Assembly (NCBI GenBank): GCA_003221895.1 | Contig: QHUJ01000123.1 | Coordinates: forward strand, 1 to 39,850 | DNA: 39,850 nt | Direction of reading: 5' to 3' | Source of the DNA: Gemmatimonadota bacterium | Lineage (GTDB): Bacteria > Gemmatimonadota > Gemmatimonadetes > Gemmatimonadales > GWC2-71-9 | In this document: piece after piece, positions 8,648 through 17,115 of the stretch | Numbering within the stretch: position 1 is the first letter of the stretch | Layout of the letters: every line of letters starts with the position of its first letter | The notes under the pieces: generated by a model | Databases searched by the model: none | What the model was told of the DNA's origin: nothing | Seen by the model: only the letters and a program-made list of their open reading frames with translations | Translations under genes and position numbers: made by a program

Positions 8648-9532
8648 GTGTCGCTGCGGGACGCTGTCGCGCGCCATGTGCACGACGGCGACGTTGTTGT
8701 CATCGAAGGCTTCACCCATCTCATTTCGTTCGCCGCGGGCCATGAAATCATCCGGCAGCGGCGCCGCGACCTCACGCTGTGCCGGCTGACGCCCGATTTG
8801 ATCTACGACCAGATGATCGCGGCGGGGTGCGCGAAGAAGCTCGTGTTTTCGTGGGCGGGCAACCCCGGGGTGGGATCGCTGCACGCCTTTCGCCGGGCGG
8901 CCGAGGGCGGCACGCTCGAGCTCGAGGAATACTCGCACTTCGGCATGGTGGCGCGTTTCTCGGCCGGGGCGGCGCGGCTGCCGTTCTGGTCGCTGCGCGA
9001 TTATGCCGGCACTGATATCCCGCAGGCGAATCCACGCATCAAGTCGGTCACCTGTCCGTATACGGGCGAAGCGCTGGCGACCGTGCCCGCGCTCAATCCC
9101 GACGTCACGATCGTCCACGCGCAGCGCGCCGATCCTCAGGGCAACACGCAGATCTGGGGCCTGCTCGGCGTCCAGAAAGAAGCGGCGTTTGCCTCGCGAC
9201 GCGTGATCGTGGTCGTCGAAGAGCTGGTCGATGAGACGGTCATCAGGTCCGACCCGAACCGAACGCTGATTCCGGCGTCCATTGTCGACGCGGTAGTAAT
9301 CGAGCCGTGGGGGGCGCACCCGTCATACGCGCAGGGCTACTATGACCGGGACAACGACTTCTACGTCGCCTGGGACGGAATCTCGCGCGACGGTCAGTCG
9401 CTGGACCGGTTTCTCGACGAATTCGTGTACGGTGTGCGCGATCGCGCGGAGTACATGCAGAAGCAGCCGGATCTCGCCGACCGGCTCAAGGCGCGCGCGC
9501 GGTTCTGCGCCGGAGTCAATTACGGGTTCTGA
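8648..9532 (+). CDS. CoA-transferase subunit A (glutaconate CoA-transferase family)
   Basis: A 294-residue family I CoA-transferase alpha subunit. The N-terminus (SLRDAVARHVHDGDVVVIEG) is the typical start of GctA-like subunits and precedes an alpha/beta CoA-transferase fold. Family knowledge: alpha and beta subunits form a heteromer that moves CoA between carboxylic acids, and the catalytic Glu is on the beta subunit. The frame is open far upstream inside the aminotransferase gene. The GTG at 8648, 11 bp after that gene's stop, gives the family N-terminus and is the best start. It is followed 19 bp later by the beta subunit. In this operon it would activate the acid made by the dehydrogenase and aminotransferases (glutarate- or glutaconate-like acids are candidates), but the substrate is not visible. 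Confidence 0.88.
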   Translation: MSLRDAVARHVHDGDVVVIEGFTHLISFAAGHEIIRQRRRDLTLCRLTPDLIYDQMIAAGCAKKLVFSWAGNPGVGSLHAFRRAAEGGTLELEEYSHFGMVARFSAGAARLPFWSLRDYAGTDIPQANPRIKSVTCPYTGEALATVPALNPDVTIVHAQRADPQGNTQIWGLLGVQKEAAFASRRVIVVVEELVDETVIRSDPNRTLIPASIVDAVVIEPWGAHPSYAQGYYDRDNDFYVAWDGISRDGQSLDRFLDEFVYGVRDRAEYMQKQPDLADRLKARARFCAGVNYGF

Positions 9533-9551
9533 TTCCTACAGTCCGGACGAG

Positions 9552-10250
9552 ATGATGACCGTCGTCGCCGCTCGAGAGCTGCGCGACGGCGAGGTCGTGT
9601 TTGTAGGCATCGGATTGCCGAACCTCGCCTGCAATCTCGCGCGCCGGACCCATGCGCCACACCTCGTGCTGATCTACGAGTCGGGGGCAGTCGGCGCAGC
9701 ACCGGAACGGCTGCCGGTCTCGATCGGCGACCCCGCGCTCGTGACGGGCTCGCTGATGGTGTGCGGGATGGCCGATGTGTTCCAACTCTTTCTCCAAAAC
9801 GGTCGCATCGAGGTCGGCTTTCTGGGCGGCGCACAGGTCGACCGCTACGCCAACATCAATACGACCGTCATCGGATCATACGAGCGGCCCACGGTCAGGC
9901 TCCCGGGATCGGGCGGCGCCGCGGAGATCGCGCTGCACGCGCAGCGCGTCGTGATCATCGCGAAGCTTTCACCCAGAGCATTTCCGGAACGCGTCGACTT
10001 CGTGACGAGTCCCGGCCGGCGGGTGAAGCGCGTGATCACCGACAGGGGTGTGCTCGAGCCCGACGGTCCCGGTGGAGAGCTGATGCTGACGGCACTCTAT
10101 CCAGGTGTGCAACAGTCGGACATCGAAGCAGGCGTCGGTTGGCAGCTGCGCAGCCGTCCGACGCTCGAGTGTGTGGATCCGCCCACCAGGAGTGAGCTTC
10201 AGTTGTTGCGTGAAGTCCTCGACCCCAAGCGGCTCTACCTCAAGGGATGA
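9552..10250 (+). CDS. CoA-transferase subunit B
   Basis: A 232-residue beta subunit of a family I CoA-transferase. The putative catalytic glutamate is E43 in LIYESGAVGA, the position that forms the glutamyl-CoA intermediate in this family. A glycine-rich LPGSGGAAEIA segment and the FVGIGLPNLA start are also typical. ATG codons occur at 9552 and 9555. The first is chosen, because the upstream extension would run into the alpha-subunit gene. It overlaps the DUF885 gene by ATGA. Alpha followed directly by beta is the standard gene order of glutaconate- and 3-oxoadipate-type transferases. No Shine-Dalgarno sequence stands out, so translation may depend on re-initiation after the alpha subunit. 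Confidence 0.88.
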   Translation: MMTVVAARELRDGEVVFVGIGLPNLACNLARRTHAPHLVLIYESGAVGAAPERLPVSIGDPALVTGSLMVCGMADVFQLFLQNGRIEVGFLGGAQVDRYANINTTVIGSYERPTVRLPGSGGAAEIALHAQRVVIIAKLSPRAFPERVDFVTSPGRRVKRVITDRGVLEPDGPGGELMLTALYPGVQQSDIEAGVGWQLRSRPTLECVDPPTRSELQLLREVLDPKRLYLKG

Positions 10251-11968
10251 TCCTCGCCGCCGCCCTCGCGCTGCTCGTGCAGGGCAAGACCGATTCGCTT
10301 GCTGCGCGCGTCAAGCAGCTCGCGGACTCGTATCTGGTGGCCTATTTCGAGCGTCACCCCGATGAGGCGACACTCGATGGCGTCGCCAACGGACCGCACG
10401 ATCGCCTGCCCGACAACTCGCCGGCCGCTCTCGCCCGCTGGCAGCAACGGGAGGACGCCTGGCTGGCGCAGCTCAAGGGCATCAATCCGGGAAAGCTCGC
10501 CGGGCGACCGGAAGCGATCTCGTACGGGATCATGCGCGACGCGATTGAAGGGTCGATCGCCACGCGCGTCTGTCGCTTCGAGCTGTGGAGCGTCGCGCAC
10601 ACGGGGGGCGGTTGGCTGGCGACGATCACGTCCTTGGCGACGCTGCAGGGCGTGGGGAGCGATGAGGCACGCCGCCAGACGCTGGCGCGCTGGCACGCCG
10701 TACCGGCGTACATCGAGACCGAGACGGCGAACCACCGTGAGGGTCTGCGGCGTGGCTACTCGGCCCCGCGCCACAACGTCGAGATCGCGCTGCAAGAGCT
10801 CGACACCCTCCTCGCCACGCCGACCGAACAGTCGCCACTCTATGACCCTGCGCGGCGTGACTCCACCCCTGAGTTTCGGGCCGAGCTGACGCGCATCCTC
10901 GAGATGGACATCATGCCGGCGATGCGGCGTTATCGCGAGTTTCTGGCCAACGAGTATCTCGGGCGCGCTCGAACCTCCATCGGGGTGTCGGACAACCCGC
11001 ACGGCTCCGACTGCTACCTGGCGAGCATTCGCGCGACGATCGGCCTTCCCCTCACGCCCGATTCCATTCACAAGCTCGGCGAGGCGACCGTCGAGGAGCT
11101 CGAGGACTCGATGCAGGCAATCGCGGTCCGCTCGTTCGGCACGAGCGATGTCTCGCGAGTCCTGCAGCACTTGCGCGTCGATAGCGCCTACACCTTCCAC
11201 ACGCGTGACGAGATGCTCGCCGCGGCGCGCGACGCGCTGCAGCGGGCGCGCGAGGCAATTCCGCGGTGGTTCGGGCGACTGCCGCGCGCGCCGGTCGTGG
11301 TGGAGCCGTACCCCGCATTTCGGGAGCGGCAGAGCGTGGGGGAATGGAATCCGCCTGCCGAGGACGGCAGCCGGCCGGGGATCTATTACCTGTCGACGTA
11401 TGATCCGCGACACAAATCGCGCGCCGACCTCGAGCCGCTGTCGTTCCACGAGACGATCCCCGGTCATCACTTACAGGGAACGATTGCGCTGGAGCGCGGC
11501 GACACCATTCCCGCCATCGCGCGCTACTTCTGGTCGCCCGGCATGGGGGAGGGTTGGGCCGAGTATGCCGAGCAGCTGGCGGACGAGATGGGGCTGTATT
11601 CGTCCGACACAACGCGCCTCGGCATGCTGGCCGACATCACGCTGTCGGCCACGTTGCTGGTCGTGGACACCGGGATCCACTGGTTCGGATGGACCCGCGC
11701 GCAGTCGATCGATTACATCCGGGAACACACGCGCGTGCCGCTGCTGCGGGCAGAAGTCGGCGTCGATCGCTACCCGGTCTGGCCGGCCCAGGGGTTGGCC
11801 TATGGAATCGGCCGGCTCGAGATCCGCCGGCTCCGCGCGTTCGCCGAGCGCAGGCTGCGGGGCAAGTTCGACATCCGCGCGTTTCACGACCATGTGTTGG
11901 AGAACGGCGCCGTCCCGTTGCCACTCTTGCGCGACAACATCGAGCGATGGGTCGCCGCCTCGCGCTAG
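10247..11968 (+). CDS. DUF885 family zinc peptidase-like protein
   Basis: A 573-residue protein of the DUF885 family, which has a gluzincin-like metallopeptidase fold. The metal motif H401-E402-TIPG-H407-H408 (an HExxxGHH variant of HExxH) is followed by GEGWAEYAEQL, which supplies the downstream glutamate. The N-terminus MILAAALALLVQGKTD looks like a short signal peptide or anchor, so the enzyme is probably exported, though the hydrophobic stretch is short. The ATG overlaps the CoA-transferase B stop (ATGA). The fold and motif are seen directly. Peptidase activity is family-level knowledge, and no substrate is known. In this operon it could release peptides or amino acids that feed the aminotransferases. 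It overlaps the next gene by 22 bases. Confidence 0.9.
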   Translation: MILAAALALLVQGKTDSLAARVKQLADSYLVAYFERHPDEATLDGVANGPHDRLPDNSPAALARWQQREDAWLAQLKGINPGKLAGRPEAISYGIMRDAIEGSIATRVCRFELWSVAHTGGGWLATITSLATLQGVGSDEARRQTLARWHAVPAYIETETANHREGLRRGYSAPRHNVEIALQELDTLLATPTEQSPLYDPARRDSTPEFRAELTRILEMDIMPAMRRYREFLANEYLGRARTSIGVSDNPHGSDCYLASIRATIGLPLTPDSIHKLGEATVEELEDSMQAIAVRSFGTSDVSRVLQHLRVDSAYTFHTRDEMLAAARDALQRAREAIPRWFGRLPRAPVVVEPYPAFRERQSVGEWNPPAEDGSRPGIYYLSTYDPRHKSRADLEPLSFHETIPGHHLQGTIALERGDTIPAIARYFWSPGMGEGWAEYAEQLADEMGLYSSDTTRLGMLADITLSATLLVVDTGIHWFGWTRAQSIDYIREHTRVPLLRAEVGVDRYPVWPAQGLAYGIGRLEIRRLRAFAERRLRGKFDIRAFHDHVLENGAVPLPLLRDNIERWVAASR

Positions 11969-14475
11969 CGCTCGCACTCCTCCCCGCCTGCCTGCAAGCG
12001 CAGCGCGAGGGGGTGCTCAAGCAGGTCGATGTGCCGCATCCCTATTACTGGCGCGAGATGTACGTCCCTCAGGTCACGAGCGGTCCCAGCTCGGCCACGT
12101 GGTCACCGGACGGAACCGAGCTGATCTACTCGATGCAGGGCACGCTGTGGCGGCAGCGGATCGGATCGGACACCGCGCGGCAGCTGACGTCGGGACCAGG
12201 GTATGACCATCAACCCGACTGGTCGCCTGACGGCCGGTCGGTGGTCTTCACCCGCTACGCGCACGACGCCATCGAGCTGCAGCTGCTGGATATCGCATCC
12301 GGCGACGTCACATCACTCACCAACAATCAGGCCGTCAACCTCGAGCCGCGCTGGTCACCCGACGGGACGCGCATCGCGTTCGTCTCGTCGGTCTACAACC
12401 GTCGCTGGCACATCCTTGTCCTGAGCCGCGAAGCGGCGAAGGATCTGCTTTTTGGTGAGCCCGTGCGGCTCACCGAGGACAACGACAGCAAGCTGCCACG
12501 GTACTACTACAGCCGGTGGGATCACTACATCTCGCCGGCGTGGTCGCCCGACGGCAGCGAAATCATGTTCGTGTCGAACCGCGGGCACATTCACGGCAGC
12601 GGCGGATTCTGGCGCATGGCGGCAAAGCCGGGTGCCCCGATGCGCGAGCTGCGCTACGAAGAAACGACCTGGAAGGCGCGGCCCGACTGGTCGCCCGACG
12701 GCAAGCGCGTGGTCTACAGCTCCTACCTGGGGCGGCAGTGGAATCAGCTTTGGTTGATGACGAGTGAGGGCGGCGATCCTTTCCCGTTGACCTACGGCGA
12801 ATTCGATGCAACCGCACCGCGGTGGTCTCGCGATGGTAAGAGGATCGCCTACATCGCCAACGACTCGAGCCCTGAAGGGCTCTGGGTCATCGATGTGCCT
12901 GGTGGCAGAAGGCAGCAGGTCGAGGCACGGCAGCGCGTTTATCACGGCGCGGTGGGAACGCTGCGGCTCGAGATTGTAGACCAGGCCGGGCGCAGAATCT
13001 CCGCCCGGATCTCGGTGACGGGCCCGGACGGCCGTGGCTATTCGCCGGACGACGCATGGCGACATGCCGACGAGGCATTCGACCGCTCCGAGCGACAGTT
13101 CGAGTATTCGTACTTCCATTCGAACGGCTCGTCCACGCTCACGGTGCCCGTGGGGCAGATGCACGTCGAGGTGTGGCGCGGCCCGGAATATCGTGTCGCT
13201 CGTGCCGATGTGAACGTGCCGGCGGGGACCGCTACAACGCGCCGGATCATCCTCAGTCGACTCGACAACCTGCCGGCGCGCGGCTGGTGGAGTGGAGATC
13301 TGCACGTCCACATGAACTACGGCGGCGCCTATCGCAACACGCCGAGCCATCTCGCGTTTCAGGCGCGTGCGGAAGATCTGCACGTGGTCGAGAATCTGAT
13401 TGTGAACAAGGAGCAGCGGATTCCCGACATCGGCTACTTCCGGGTGGGCCCCGATCCGGTGTCGGGCGCGACCTTCCTTCTTATGCACGGGCAGGAATTC
13501 CACACGAGTGTCTGGGGACACATGGGGCTGCTCGGGCTCAAGTCCCACTATCTCATTCCCGAGTACGTGGGCTATCCGAACACTCCCGCGGCCAGTCTCT
13601 ATCCGCACAATGCCGCCATTGCCGACCTCGCGCACGAGCAAGGCGCACTCGTGGGCTACGTCCACCCGTTCGACACGAAACCGGATCCGGCCGACACATC
13701 CCAGACCTTGAGCTACGAGCTCCCGGTCGACGTCGCGCTCGGCAAAGTGAATTACATCGAAGTCATGGGATACTCGGACCATCTCATCACGTCGGAGATC
13801 TGGTATCGCCTGCTGAATTGTGGATTCCGCCTGCCGGCGGGGGCGGGGACCGATGCGTTCCCGAACTTTGCGAGCCTGCGCGGGCCACCAGGGTTGGTGC
13901 GAGTCTTTGTGAAGTCGGGAGCTGAGCTCGATCACACCCGCTGGCTCGCGGGACTGAAAGCCGGCCGCACATTCGTCACCAATGCGCCGCTGCTCGAGTT
14001 CTCGCTCGGCGGGCATCAGGTCGGAGATGAAATAACGCTGCCAGCCGGCAGTCATCGGCTGTCAGCCCGTGTGGGTCTCCGTTCCGGCGTGCCGGTCGAT
14101 CATCTCGAAGTCATCGGCAACGGAAAGGTCGTCGCGACGATTCCGTTGCGCGGCGATCGCACGAGCGCGACGGACACGGTGTCGATCCTCGTAAACACGA
14201 GTGGGTGGTATGTCCTGCGGGCGTACAGCGATCGCGCCGCAATGCCCGTGCTCGATCTGTATCCGTTTGGTTCAACGAGCCCCACCTACGTCAGCGTCAA
14301 CGACGCGCCGATCCGTTCGGGCGAAGATGCGGAATTCTTCGTGCGCTGGATTGGACGGCTCGAGCAGGTCGCGGATACCAGCACGGCCTGGAACACACCC
14401 GCGGAGCGCGCGAGCGTGTTCCGCGCGCTCGCGGATGCTCGCGCGGTGTTTACGGCGCGGGTGCCTGCACGGTGA
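11947..14475 (+). CDS. TolB-type beta-propeller fused to CehA/McbA-family PHP metallohydrolase
   Basis: An 842-residue exported protein. The signal peptide (MGRRLALALALLPACLQAQ) is followed by at least six WSPDG-type PD40 propeller repeats (about residues 35-310). A linker leads to a PHP-type hydrolase domain with likely metal ligands D451, H453 and H455 (GDLHVHMN), H514 and E517 (HGQEF), H524, H573 (YVHPFD) and D636 (GTDAF). This matches the CehA/McbA branch, whose founders hydrolyse carbamates such as carbaryl. Other members are of unknown substrate, so carbamate hydrolysis is not claimed. A frame extension upstream to 11554 lies inside DUF885. The ATG at 11947 gives the signal peptide and a 22-base overlap suggesting coupling. 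The 3' end overlaps the convergent lipoprotein gene by 26 bases. Confidence 0.88.
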   Translation: MGRRLALALALLPACLQAQREGVLKQVDVPHPYYWREMYVPQVTSGPSSATWSPDGTELIYSMQGTLWRQRIGSDTARQLTSGPGYDHQPDWSPDGRSVVFTRYAHDAIELQLLDIASGDVTSLTNNQAVNLEPRWSPDGTRIAFVSSVYNRRWHILVLSREAAKDLLFGEPVRLTEDNDSKLPRYYYSRWDHYISPAWSPDGSEIMFVSNRGHIHGSGGFWRMAAKPGAPMRELRYEETTWKARPDWSPDGKRVVYSSYLGRQWNQLWLMTSEGGDPFPLTYGEFDATAPRWSRDGKRIAYIANDSSPEGLWVIDVPGGRRQQVEARQRVYHGAVGTLRLEIVDQAGRRISARISVTGPDGRGYSPDDAWRHADEAFDRSERQFEYSYFHSNGSSTLTVPVGQMHVEVWRGPEYRVARADVNVPAGTATTRRIILSRLDNLPARGWWSGDLHVHMNYGGAYRNTPSHLAFQARAEDLHVVENLIVNKEQRIPDIGYFRVGPDPVSGATFLLMHGQEFHTSVWGHMGLLGLKSHYLIPEYVGYPNTPAASLYPHNAAIADLAHEQGALVGYVHPFDTKPDPADTSQTLSYELPVDVALGKVNYIEVMGYSDHLITSEIWYRLLNCGFRLPAGAGTDAFPNFASLRGPPGLVRVFVKSGAELDHTRWLAGLKAGRTFVTNAPLLEFSLGGHQVGDEITLPAGSHRLSARVGLRSGVPVDHLEVIGNGKVVATIPLRGDRTSATDTVSILVNTSGWYVLRAYSDRAAMPVLDLYPFGSTSPTYVSVNDAPIRSGEDAEFFVRWIGRLEQVADTSTAWNTPAERASVFRALADARAVFTARVPAR

Positions 14476-14893
14476 CGCGCGCGGGTGGTGAGGCGTGCGT
14501 GTCCTCGTTAATCCAGCCATAGAGAGCATAGGTCCCTGGCAGCATGGCCTCGGTGTAAGCCCCGAACCAGGTGTACCGCAACAACCTTGACTCCCCCGGC
14601 TCGAAGTGCAGCGGGGGCAAGCCGATGGCAACGCAGCTCCCCGTCCGACTCCCCGACACCAAGTCTCCTTTCGAGCCCTGGACCCAGAAGTAGGCGGGAC
14701 AGCTATAGATGTCCACGGCGTGTCCTGTGGTATTGGTCAGCGTGAGCAAGATGTCCGCAGGGCTTCCAGCGACGACCGTGTCCGGAACGGCGCGGACGCT
14801 GATGCGGAGAGCGTCCAAACCGGTGCGGGGACTGGTTGCTTCCTGACAGGCCGCGATCACCAGGGTGACACCAATCCAACTCAAACGGCGCAT
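14450..14893 (-). CDS. Lipoprotein with BsuPI-like beta-sandwich domain
   Basis: A 147-residue lipoprotein. The signal MRRLSWIGVTLVIAAC places the lipidated cysteine at C16. The rest (ADILLTLTNTTGHAVDIYSC to PGTYALYGWINE) resembles the BsuPI intracellular proteinase inhibitor Ig-like domain, found in many bacterial lipoproteins of unknown role. The ATG at 14893 is preferred over an ATG 72 bases upstream because it gives the signal peptide and has a GGAG Shine-Dalgarno about six bases before it. The gene is divergent from the kinase gene (187 bp between them) and runs tail-to-tail into the PHP hydrolase gene. A role in protein-protein interaction at the cell envelope is likely but not shown. 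Domain similarity is weak at this length. Confidence 0.8.
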   Translation of the reverse strand: MRRLSWIGVTLVIAACQEATSPRTGLDALRISVRAVPDTVVAGSPADILLTLTNTTGHAVDIYSCPAYFWVQGSKGDLVSGSRTGSCVAIGLPPLHFEPGESRLLRYTWFGAYTEAMLPGTYALYGWINEDTHASPPARVTVQAPAP

Positions 14894-15086
14894 AGACGGC
14901 TCCGAGCGTGTGGTACCTACGACTGTCGCCGGGCGGCGCGCGTCTGTCAATCGCTTCCGCCCCAAGAGTCCTCACCCGCTTGAATCCAGCCCCGAACCGG
15001 CCTCATGACCAGATCGTTGCACAACGGAGGTTGGAGGCGGCCCCCGCGGTATTCGACAGTCTCGTGAACACGTAGATTGGGTGACC
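14894..15086. other. Divergent intergenic region between lipoprotein and kinase genes
   Basis: This is the largest non-coding gap inside the window. It must hold promoters in both directions. On the plus strand TAGATT at 15073-15078 fits a -10 for the kinase gene, with TTCGAC at 15052-15057 as a poor -35 (15-base spacer). On the minus strand the lipoprotein has a GGAG Shine-Dalgarno but no convincing promoter. I see no small gene, RNA or repeat here. Confidence 0.6.
15073..15078 (+). promoter_or_regulatory. Candidate -10 element for the Ser/Thr kinase gene
   Basis: TAGATT lies eight bases before the ATG at 15087 and two bases before an in-frame GTG at 15081. With this spacing, transcription would begin at about 15085-15087, which favours the ATG as the start of a leaderless message. 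No Shine-Dalgarno sequence is present. The role is inferred. Confidence 0.42.
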
Positions 15087-17111
15087 ATGCAACTCGGCTT
15101 CTGCACTCGCTGCGGTACGCCGCTCAGCGCGGGTGTATCCTTCTGTCCGCGCTGCGGTACGGGCGTTCCGGTGCCATCGGCCGAGACGGTGGCGACGGCG
15201 TCTGTGGATGCCGATTGGTCGCCAGAAACCGTCGAGGTTACGCTCCGCCGCGCCACGCTCGGCGAATACGAAATCCTCGGTGTGCTCGGGCGCGGCGGCA
15301 TGGCCACCGTCTACCTCGCCCATGACCTCTCGTTGGATCGCAAGGTGGCGATCAAGGTGCTCTCGCCGGCCTTGTTTCACATGGGCGCCGGCATGGTCGA
15401 GCGCTTCAAGCGCGAAGCGCGCACGGCGGCCGCGCTCAGCCACCCGCATATCATCCCGATCTACGCGGTGAAGGAGACCCATCAGACCCTCTACTTCGTG
15501 ATGAAGTACGTGGCGGGACGGCCGCTCGATGCGGTGATCAATAGCGTGGGCCGCATGCCGATCAAGATGGTGCAGACCATCCTCGGCCATGTGGGCGACG
15601 CGCTGGCGTACGCGCATCGCCATCGGGTGATCCATCGCGACATCAAATCGGCCAACATCATGATCGACGAGGACGGGTGGGCCGTCGTCACCGACTTCGG
15701 CATTGCGAAGGTCGAGGAAGCCCAGGGCCTCACGCTCACCGGCGTCACCGTTGGCACGCCCGCGTACATGAGCCCCGAACAGTGCGCGACGCGCGAGGTC
15801 ACGGGAGCGTCGGACCAGTACTCGCTCGGCGTCGTCGCGTACGAGATGCTCACGGGCAAGTTGCCATTTCGAAGCGAGTCCAGCATGTCCGTCATGTACG
15901 CGCATTTTAACCAGCGCCCCCATGACCTCACGGAGCTGCGTCCGGATTGCCCCCCGAATCTGGCCGCCGCCGTCATGCGCATGCTGGAGAAAGCGCCTGG
16001 TGATCGCTGGCCGACGCTGGACGACGTTGTCGCCTGCTGCGGCCGGCCATCGCTCCGGCGTGATGACCCGGTCCGCACGGAGATGATCACGCTGGCGAAG
16101 GCCGGCCCTGGGTCGCAGCTGCTCGCCGATCTGACCGTGCCGACCAGCCCGATCGCCATGACGAAGTCGCCCACCCCCGTCCGCACGACACGTCGCATCT
16201 TGCGATCGTGGTGGGGCATCGCCGCCGCGGGGATGGTGGTACTCCTCGGCGTGGGCGCGCTGGTCACTGCGCCGTGGCGCTTGCTACGCGACCGCGTGCC
16301 GCCACCGGCCGACAGCGCGAGAGCGCCGACGCAGCCGGCCGCGCTCGTGGGTGACGCGCCGGTACAACCGCAACATCACGACTCGACGGTCGTGCCGCCA
16401 AGGCGACAACCGGCTCCACGACCTGGCCCCTCCGGTGCGGTGACGGCAACGCGCGCGGATTCGATTCCGGTGGCCGCGCCAGCGCGTCAAGAGGACAGTG
16501 TGTTGAATTCGCTGCGAGGGGCGGCGCTCGCCGCGCTGCGTCGGGCGGTGGACGCAGGCGCGACGCCAGCCGATTTGGCGCGGGGCGACACGATGTTGCG
16601 CGGTGCAGATTCGCTCGTCACTCAGGGCCGGCGGGCTGATGCGATGGTCCAGCTCGTGAGCGCTGCGTCAGCCTGGACCGATGCCGAGCGGGTGGCGCGG
16701 GCGCGAGTCGCGCGCGATACGGTACGACCGGTTGTTGCGGCGCCGCCCCCGCCCCCCCCGCCCGCCGTGACGCTCCGGCCCGCTGACTCGCGGGTGCAGA
16801 TCGAGACGACGATCGCGGCCTACGCCCGGGCCCTCGAATCGCGCGACGCCGGCCAGGTCCGCCGCGTCTATCCGGGACTCTCGGCGAGCCAGCAGCAGGG
16901 TTGGGAAGACTTCTTCAAGGCGGTCCGCAACCTCAAAGCCGACCTGCGCGTCACCACGGTGGACGTGCAGGGCGAGACCGCTGATGCGGTGGTGGAGGGC
17001 GTGTATGTGTTCGACAATGCGACAACCGGGCGAGCCGAGCGCCGCCCGGTAACCTTCCACGCATCATTTGTTGCGGAGCCGGCTGGCTGGCGCCTGAACG
17101 CCATCCGCTAA
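15087..17111 (+). CDS. Membrane-anchored Ser/Thr protein kinase with zinc ribbon and exported NTF2-like tail
   Basis: A Hanks-type kinase of 674 residues. A zinc ribbon (C6, C9, C20, C23) precedes the kinase domain. The domain has the glycine loop GRGGMATV from G68, K90 (VAIKVLS), catalytic D185 (HRDIKSAN), D203 (DFGIAK) and the TPAYMSPEQ activation segment, so it looks active. One transmembrane helix lies at about 375-397. The exported part is Pro/Ala-rich, contains a proline run encoded partly by eight consecutive C bases (16752-16759), and ends in a roughly 110-residue alpha+beta domain resembling SnoaL/NTF2-like folds (IETTIAAYARALESRDAG). The likely role is transmembrane signalling, with the outer domain as a sensor. 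GTG 15081 is an alternative start. The stop lies four bases from the convergent barrel gene. Confidence 0.92.
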   Translation: MQLGFCTRCGTPLSAGVSFCPRCGTGVPVPSAETVATASVDADWSPETVEVTLRRATLGEYEILGVLGRGGMATVYLAHDLSLDRKVAIKVLSPALFHMGAGMVERFKREARTAAALSHPHIIPIYAVKETHQTLYFVMKYVAGRPLDAVINSVGRMPIKMVQTILGHVGDALAYAHRHRVIHRDIKSANIMIDEDGWAVVTDFGIAKVEEAQGLTLTGVTVGTPAYMSPEQCATREVTGASDQYSLGVVAYEMLTGKLPFRSESSMSVMYAHFNQRPHDLTELRPDCPPNLAAAVMRMLEKAPGDRWPTLDDVVACCGRPSLRRDDPVRTEMITLAKAGPGSQLLADLTVPTSPIAMTKSPTPVRTTRRILRSWWGIAAAGMVVLLGVGALVTAPWRLLRDRVPPPADSARAPTQPAALVGDAPVQPQHHDSTVVPPRRQPAPRPGPSGAVTATRADSIPVAAPARQEDSVLNSLRGAALAALRRAVDAGATPADLARGDTMLRGADSLVTQGRRADAMVQLVSAASAWTDAERVARARVARDTVRPVVAAPPPPPPPAVTLRPADSRVQIETTIAAYARALESRDAGQVRRVYPGLSASQQQGWEDFFKAVRNLKADLRVTTVDVQGETADAVVEGVYVFDNATTGRAERRPVTFHASFVAEPAGWRLNAIR

Positions 17112-17115
17112 CAGC

